Shown: positions 57,618-64,000 of the stretch, piece by piece | Numbering within the stretch: the first letter of the stretch is position 1 | Layout of the letters: each line of letters starts with the position of its first letter | Assembly (NCBI RefSeq): GCF_030272615.1 | Contig: NC_081405.1 | Location: 156,067,954-156,131,953, forward strand | DNA: 64,000 bases | Direction: 5' to 3' | Origin: Cryptomeria japonica | Lineage: Eukaryota > Streptophyta > Pinopsida > Cupressales > Cupressaceae | Position numbers and translations under genes: made by a program | Notes under the pieces: generated by a model | Seen by the model: only the letters and a program-made list of their open reading frames with translations | Told to the model about the DNA's origin: nothing | Databases searched by the model: none

Positions 57618-58412
57618 TGTTATGAATCCCACAGATACTGAGAGGGGGGGGTGAATCAGTATCTGACCGGTGTTTAGAATTTCTTGAATTAAAACATGCA
57701 GAACATATTATAACAGTGTACTGGTGTGCAAGAAATAATGCAATAAACATAATTAAGAACATCCACATGAAAAGCACACCATAACACAAAATTTTAATGA
57801 GGAAACCCGGTGTGGGAAAAACCTCGGTGGGATTTGTGACCCACAATATTCACTCACTGGCCAATAAGAGAATATTACCTACAATAGGGGCCTGCACATG
57901 CAGGAAGGCCAACTGCCTAGAGCTCACTGCTCAATGGGAAGTCTCACTGACTTACAATGAGGATTATACAAATCCAATATCTTGTACTGCTTTACAATAG
58001 CATCTATAATGCCTGATCCAGTACCGGTTGCTTCTCTGCTTCTTACATAAACCCTTAGCCTATATTTCACATAATAGGTTTGTCTAATATTTTTCCTTAA
58101 TGCTTTCTCACTCATTACCAAGTGTCTACAATGATCTCTTTTATATATAAGAGTCATTTTACAATTTGCCAAGTCGGCTTACAAAGTTTTTACAATAATA
58201 AGAAAAATATAATATAACAAAATCCTGTCGGCCTATGTGCTGGTATACTTCTTTTCTTTGTGTCAGTGCTGGTGTCCTGAGTGCCGATGTAGAGTGTGAT
58301 CTGCTGATGCTAGTATAATGCCTTTGTCTGTTCCATAGGATTGCAAGGTTGCCATCAATGACAAAACCTTCAATCACATACAATGTCTCATTGGAGTGTG
58401 CATATGCCAACA
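57618..58412 (-). repeat. Copia-5 3' LTR
   Basis: 795 bases; plus strand TGTTATGAATCCC to ATATGCCAACA. It is similar throughout to the Copia-4 LTR but clearly diverged, for example in the central ~150 bases. Confidence 0.87.
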
Positions 58413-58579
58413 ATCTCCCCCTTTGGCATTGATGGCAACACTCATAAGAAATTTCAAAAATGTATCCAAAAATGTGAAGTCCAAAAATGTTACCAAAAAT
58501 GTGTGTGCTCCCCCTGAGCATATGATTCCTGTGATATTAAATTTTCTCATCCCACTACTCCCCCTTTGGCATCAATGAC

Positions 58580-61500
58580 AAAGGTTGTCAAGATGTCAGT
58601 AGAGTTTGTAGTTTCAACCTTGTAACTGGGTGGTTACAATTTGAAAAGGATCTCCCAAAATCAAGTTTATACTATCCATAAATTTCTTGATATCCTTTAT
58701 TGTTGTCTCTTTTCTCTTCATTGTACCGGTGAGTTGCTGCAAATGCTCTGCCGGTGTTTTCTATCCCTGTATTAGTGCCTCATATACTTTCTTCCGTAGT
58801 GATGCTAGATAGTCCAATCTTGGACTTAGTTTTAGTCTCAAATGTTTTGCCTTATTCACTATTCTTTCTCTCTCTCTTTCTAATTTAAGTAAATCTTCTT
58901 CAAAATTTGTTATCTTCTCCTCAAAAACTGATAGTGTATCAGGCGAGTTAACAAAATTATCTGCAAGTTTATTGATCTCATCCTATACCTTGCTCATCTT
59001 TTTGTCTATATCTACAGTCAAAAAGTTTGTCTTACAGGTGTCTTTGTACAAAGTTTTGTACTCTTTCAATAAATTACACAATTCCGGTAGAAGTGTGTCA
59101 AAATCTCTGTTACACTTCTTTATTTGCTCATCAAAGAATTTTTGTTTTTCAATTTCTACTTTATCCTTCAATGACTTTTCCTTTATTTTCTCAATGTTTT
59201 CTGTGATATATTTACACAGTGTATCAAGTTGTCCTAAAGAATCTTTATTGTCTATATTACAGTTAGGAGCAATTACCTTCAAAATTGGTATGGTATCATC
59301 AATTGCCTTGTAAGCTTGTGAGCTACAGTCTGTTATCTTTTTGATTGAATCTAATAGTACCTCAATCACATTAGTTGATTTGTAGCCTGATGATGAACCA
59401 ACATTCTGAGTACCGTTAGTGGAAGTAACCAAGCTTGTATTGACCTCTGGTAGGTCTGTTTGTGTCTGCATTTCTTTAAGCAATGGTTTTTCTATTTCTC
59501 CAGTTGACGGTGGCACTGTTTCCTTATGTTCCTGTTCTTGTTGTTGTTGTTCCTGTTCCGGTGCCTTTTACTCTGTTTGTTGCATTGTCTCAGTTTGAGT
59601 CTCTACCTTTTGCTCTTTTTCTTCTGTCGGTTTCTCCTGTGTGTTTTCAGTTTGCTCAACTACCGGAGGCTCACTAGCCATGTCAGTCTTATCAGCTGTA
59701 TCTTTGTCTACCACTATGTTGATCTTTTGAGTATCAACATCCACAGTATATAAAACTTCAGGATTAGGATTACCATCCTCTACATCCATACTCTCAGCTA
59801 TCGGTTGATCTTCTATAGTGGATGTTTTTACTGGTGGAGTAATCAAAGGAGGTGGGGGTAAGTTGTCTCTAACCTTGATACTAGGTGGTCCACCAACTTT
59901 ACCTTTACCCTTGTCTCTATCTTTCTGATAAACTTTTATGGGTTTGGGGTTCCTATATTCTTCTTGTTTTTCTTTTTCAATTAAGAATATATCCCATCCA
60001 TTTTCTATTTCCTTAGTCACCTCATTAACTCTTCCAACCATTAAAGCAATGTGCTGGTGTGCAGTAGAAAATACTGACCGGTTGGCTTGAGCAATTAGGT
60101 CATCAATTTCTTTAGGTGAATTTACCGGATAAACAACAAGTAGCTTTTCAATCTTCATCTTCTTGTCCAGTTCTACTACTGCTTGTCTTCTTGCTTCCAG
60201 TCTATTAAATAGTTAATTTGGAGTTTCATTTACTACTTCCATCAAAAACTTCTTATACATATCCATATGCAATATAACACTATTTTCAACTTGTTCTTTT
60301 TCATCAGCTGTTAAAGTGTCATATATTTTCTCTATATTTTTCAATTTACCTTCCTCTGTAATTTCATTCAGCAGTATATCAGGCCAAGTCTTTGTTTGTC
60401 CTCTTCTTCTTTTTGGGTGTCAGTTTCTTCTTCTTTGGTGTACCCTTTCTTACCGAAGATCTCACTGCTTGTTGTTTTTGTCTTGTCCTCCTGGGTGAGG
60501 GTGTGGTTTCCGGTGAGGGATCTCTTTTCCTTACAACTCTTTTGAAAGTTGTAGGTATGTCACTCCCCGAAGAAGTACCTACTGGTGATAGGTGAGTTTC
60601 AGGTTGTGGAGCTGCTAACTCATCCTCTGTAATACCGATTTTCTTCAACACATCTTCTTTAATGGCCTTTGCTTGTCTGGAACCTTTCCTTACAACTGCC
60701 TCAACCTTTTTCACTCTTTTCTTTGATTGTATTTGGCTTTCAATAGTATCTGCACTACCAAATATTTCTTCCTTTGGTTCTCTGGGGGCTTCTAGAAGTG
60801 CTTATCATATGTTTCAATTATATGATCATCTATTTCATAGCCCATCTCGGTTACCCAAACTGTCCTAGGGATGACTGCTTCCATCTAGATTTCATCCTTC
60901 TTGATGACAAAGCATATTTCATCTTTGTATTTGTCGACAATCTTTTGTGATAACTTGATTCTTTTCTTCATTTTGGCCTTTAATGCTTGAAAGAAGTCAT
61001 GAATATCGTTTTCCTTGTTTTCTCCCATGTTATTGAATAGGTTTGTTAACTGTTTGCCTACTGGTATATCATATCCAAGTTCTTTGTAGCCTATACTGGG
61101 AACCTATTTTTTTATATGTAGCATCAGACATACTAACAGATTTCCAAACCTGAAAGTTCCTTTCTTGTCCTTCTTGATCTTTCCAAGGTTGTCAATTAAT
61201 TCATCTTTTAACCACTCACATATATCAATCTTTGCATTATTTGTGACCATATCATAAGCACTCTTAATGCATAAGCTTGAAATTGAATTGAGTCTATTTG
61301 CATGAGTAGCTTTATATCCTAATATCATGCTGATAAATCTCACATTAATGTCTATTACATCATTAACTCTTAGGGACCTTTTGTTGAATGTTGCACCAGT
61401 TAGGTTTGTAACTAGGTCATTGGATACCTTCTTGGTTTTATCTAGCCTTTTACTGGTGGTCGGTAACTCTGTGACAGCTTTCACAGCTTCCTTAGTGATT

Positions 61501-61736
61501 TTGTGGACTGCATCTAACTAGAAAAATTCACCATGTACCCTGCTTAAGACTATCCTAATCACATCCTTGGGGAATTCAAGAATGCTAAGGATCTCTATAA
61601 ATCCTAGGGTTTCAATGATCTTGTGTTCATCTTTTACATTGCTGGTTTTATCACATATCACAGTTTTAAACATGGTTTTAATCTCTTCATCTCCTAGTTC
61701 CTCAATGTTGCAGTGGATGTAATAAGTAATTTTCAA
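58580..61736 (-). pseudogene. Copia-5 ORF B, N-terminally truncated
   Basis: Homologous to Copia-4 ORF B over about 1000 residues. N-terminal domain pieces lie at 61518-61736 (CNIEELGDEEIKTM, VLSRVHGEFF) and 61104-61484 (NVRFISMILGYKATHANR, GTFRFGNLLVCLML). The basic region is at 60379-60714 (KKGTPKKKKLTPKKKKRTNKD, in another frame), the middle part at 59568-60158 and the C-terminal helical part at 58983-59516 (NKDSLGQLDTLCKYITEN). Stops and frameshifts differ from those in Copia-4, so the two copies decayed independently. The Gln/Glu/Thr-rich spacer varies strongly in sequence and length between copies. Confidence 0.8.
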
Positions 61737-61747
61737 CTTCTTATCTC

Positions 61748-61835
61748 ACCAGTATCACATGATTGTAAGGTTTCCATCAATGACAATACCTTAAATCAGC
61801 CTACAATGTCTCATTGGAGTGTGCATTTGCCAACA
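61748..61835 (-). repeat. Copia-4 5' LTR, distal end
   Basis: The last ~88 bases of the Copia-4 type LTR, matching 51692-51778, separated from the rest by Copia-5. Followed by GGCTC, the imperfect partner of GGTTC at 50950-50954. Confidence 0.8.
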
Positions 61836-62880
61836 GGCTCCACTACGTCCACTTACAACCAACTAACACTTCTCAAGTTCTTGTGTGGCTACACACACCC
61901 TTGCATAAAATGAGTGGGCTACTACTAGGCTTAAGGGTTTGAATGACCCACTTGACCAATTCAATACAAAAATCCTTGGAGGGATGTTCTCACAACATCT
62001 GAACACAAATGAAACAAGATTTTATGATTTAGATCCATCAGAAAAACAATCTTGACTCATTCGCCCACAAACCTGAACCAGTTTCTATTAGGCCTCCTTT
62101 TGAAGGAATCGGGTGATAAATTTTGATACCTTGTAGTTCTAGAAAAACAAATTATGTTTTCAGATACCCTTTTGGGAGTTCTCATGCAATATCTTAGTTT
62201 CCAGTACCAGATTAACTTGTAGATATTCCAATTGGTGCTGCACTAACATACCTAATAAGGCTTTCAGACCTATTTGAGTGAACACCTTTCACAAACTGGT
62301 TTGGTTCTCCTAAGGGGTGACCATAACTGACCATGAAATATCATGAAAATGTCCAAAGTATTCTTCTATCACATTAAAAACCTTTCCCATTGCTCTACCT
62401 CTCAATTCTCATGCACTGCACTCATCAAACCAGTCTGTCACATAGAGATGCCACACCTAGGGTTAGTTCTCCATCCTCTTCACCCTGTTGTATCATCTTA
62501 ATGTATTTTGGTAGTGACATATGATACAGTGGCCTATAATCTCCTATAATGGTAGAGTGTTCAGTTAAGGATTGATAGGCCAAAACCCATTGTTGCAGTC
62601 AAACCCTAGGGGTTTAAGGGTTTTAGGCTACCAGATAGAGTTTTGCTTGTAAAATGGGGCAGCGATCACTCCAAGACTTCACACTGAAAGAAAAAAAAAG
62701 GTAAAACAATCCAGTTATATGATCTATGCCATGAGCATTCTTACCAATCCACCTTCAGTATGCAATCAACATAAATTAGATGGTTTTTCCGAGTTTTCCA
62801 ACAGTTCTTCAGGCTTCAATTTCCTTTTCAAAACAACCAACTCAACCAAATAAACCAACATACATTCTCCTATAGTAGGA
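61836..62880. other. Non-coding stretch between Copia-4 and Gypsy-3
   Basis: No open frame of note. The first ~180 bases may belong to a truncated LINE (see 50425). The rest may include the degraded 3' end of Gypsy-3, but no LTR boundary could be fixed. Confidence 0.45.
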
Positions 62881-62893
62881 ATCCTATACAATG

Positions 62894-63076
62894 TTAGATC
62901 GGAAACATTAAATATAGGTGAAATAGTAGTTCATCATCAGGGAGTTCAATTTTGTAAGCATTAGGACCATATTTATCTAAAATATTATAAGGTCCAATTC
63001 TTCGCATCCTCAACTTGCTATGGATTCCCTTAGGAAACCTGTCCTTGCTAAGATGAACCATTACCATGTCACCCAC
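62894..63076 (-). pseudogene. Gypsy-3 integrase C-terminal piece
   Basis: 60 open codons: GDMVMVHLSKDRFPKG, then KLRMRRIGPYNILDKYG and NAYKIELPDD. This is the beta-rich C-terminal region of gypsy integrase and corresponds to residues ~40-95 of the Gypsy-1 piece at 214-750. Confidence 0.8.
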
Positions 63077-63346
63077 TTGATACTACACATCTCTCCTTCT
63101 CTGATCCACTCTTTCTTTAAACTTTTGATTGTTCTATTGTAGGGTATCTCTGACTTGTTGATGCACCTCTTTCATAGCCTCTTCAAATTCATTAGCATGT
63201 CCACTCCTCTTGTCCAACCCCTAGACATCTCTCAACTCAAAGACTCCTCTTGGATGACTACCATACACAATCTCAAAAGGACTCAGACCTGTACTCCTAT
63301 TTATTGAATCATTATAGGCATACTCTGCCTGAGGTATCACCACATC

Positions 63347-63964
63347 TTAACTACTTCCATGATCATTTGTGAAACATCTAAGAATATTTCCCAATGACCT
63401 ATTCACAACTTCAATTTGGCCATCGGTCTGAGGGTGATAGGCTGAAATAAAAGAAAAATTTGTACCCAACCTTTTCCACAAGGTTCTCATAAAATGCCCT
63501 ACAAACTTGCTGTCACAGTCAGATACAATACTCAAAGGAAACCCATGGATTCTAACAACTTCTTTGAAAAACAATCTTGCAATATAGCTAGCATCATTTG
63601 TGGTTTTCTAAGGAATAAAGTGAGCCATCTTACTAAACCTGTCTACAACAATACAAACACTGTCATGACCTGTCTTTGTCTTGGCTAACCCCATCACAAA
63701 GTCCATACTCAAAATTTTCCATGGTCTACTTGGCATAGACAAAGATTGGTACAATCCTGCATTGGTTGAGACCCCCTTTGCTCTCTGACACACAATACAA
63801 CTCTCCACAAACTTTCTGATATCGGTCTGCATTTTCGGCCAAAAGTAAAATCTCCTAACTAGGGCCAAAGTCTTATTTAGACCAAATTGACATCCTAAAC
63901 CACCACTATGTTTCTCCTTTACTACATTATCCCTCATTGAACATCTAGGGGGGTAAGTGCACAA
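63347..63964 (-). pseudogene. Gypsy-3 integrase zinc-binding region and core
   Basis: The upstream piece (63608-63964) contains the HSGGLG start of the HHCC region, then CIVCQRAKG and the core MDFVMGLAKT with VVDRFSKMAHFIP. A stop near 63608 separates it from the second piece (63347-63574), which holds GFPLSIVSDCDSKFVGHF and SAYHPQTDGQIEVVNRSL with catalytic residues in place, but Cys for the Arg usual after SD. It ends near 63350 with a further stop. Confidence 0.88.
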
Positions 63965-64000
63965 AGATGGTGGTCAAAAAGGGGGTATAAGTGGACACTT

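Larger units (their letters stand above)
57618..61747 (-). mobile_element. Copia-5: half-deleted relative of Copia-4
   Basis: A 795-base 3' LTR (57618-58412), polypurine tracts (58413-58424, near 58506 and 58555) and most of ORF B (58580-61736) are present. The 5' LTR, primer site and ORF A are missing. It lies inside the 5' LTR of Copia-4. The right junction (about 61737-61747) has no element end, so its 5' half was lost by deletion after insertion or the junction arose by recombination. Confidence 0.8.
50955..61835 (-). mobile_element. Copia-4: Sirevirus-like element without pol, interrupted by Copia-5
   Basis: Minus-strand order: 5' LTR (61835-61748 and 57617-56908, split), primer site (56894-56905), zinc-knuckle ORF A (56836-55763), long ORF B (55417-51975), two polypurine tracts (near 51950 and 51785) and 3' LTR (51778-50955). 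The flanks are GGTTC and GGCTC, a 5-bp duplication with one mismatch. Without Copia-5 it is about 6.75 kb. No protease, integrase, reverse transcriptase or RNase H motif is present in any frame I could read. It would have needed enzymes from another element. Confidence 0.82.
62880..64000 (-). mobile_element. Third Ty3/gypsy element (Gypsy-3), cut by window edge
   Basis: Integrase and integrase C-terminal pieces on the minus strand. Reverse transcriptase and the other 5' parts would lie beyond 64000. Its integrase is similar to that of Gypsy-1 (VVDRFSKMAHFIP in both) but differs in many residues, so it is a separate family. No chromodomain was seen downstream of the C-terminal piece. Confidence 0.85.

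Noticed and set aside
1..64000. tRNA, rRNA or organellar genes
   Set aside because: No cloverleaf-like or rRNA-like sequence was recognised by eye; TGGTATCAGAGC matches are primer sites next to LTRs, not tRNA genes.

Overview
This is plant nuclear DNA, AT-rich, intron-bearing and dominated by decayed retrotransposons. The only host-gene remnant I recognise is a terpene synthase of the gymnosperm (TPS-d) type. It has a plastid-type N-terminus, an RR-x8-W motif and about ten exons. This points to a conifer or other gymnosperm; the species cannot be named from sequence alone. No intact protein-coding gene, rRNA, tRNA or CRISPR array was found.

Layout. 1-5577: minus-strand Ty3/gypsy chromovirus, cut by the left window edge. 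5578-7247: AT-rich DNA with a dispersed repeat. 7248-10925: second minus-strand gypsy, internally deleted (gag and protease only), flanked by CTTAG duplications. 10931-14480: coding-like remnant, duplicated segments, a ~203-bp tandem array and an 85-bp tandem duplication upstream of the terpene synthase. 14581-35002: terpene synthase pseudogene split inside exon 6 by a nest of insertions. The order is exon, then a full-length L1-type LINE (16104-33460, 15-bp target duplication), then a Sirevirus-like copia (18143-29753, GCAAC duplication), then a solo LTR (24009-27947, ATCTT), then a 2.8-kb coding-poor LTR element (24745-27541, CACTC). 35003-38920: non-coding, with a 155-bp foldback. 38925-39980: 1 kb of purine-rich microsatellite that runs directly into a 5'-truncated second copia (39980-44968).

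45003-48178: a 5'-truncated minus-strand LINE (45569-46139) and a copia LTR plus gag fragment (46229-48178). 48179-50954: mostly featureless AT-rich DNA with a duplicated segment. 50955-61835: minus-strand copia-like element (Copia-4) with LTRs, primer site, polypurine tracts, a zinc-knuckle ORF and a very long second ORF, but no recognisable protease, integrase, reverse transcriptase or RNase H. A related, half-deleted element (Copia-5, 57618-61747) sits inside its 5' LTR. 62880-64000: a third minus-strand gypsy, cut by the right edge.

How it fits together. The terpene synthase would have made a plastidial mono- or related terpene, but it is disabled by stops, indels, a changed metal-binding motif and the ~17.4-kb insertion. 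The copia families share LTR and polypurine features, suggesting one Sirevirus-like clade in which pol-less members (Copia-4/5) moved using proteins from pol-bearing relatives. Most stops in the copia polyproteins are consistent with C-to-T decay, as expected of methylated, silenced elements.
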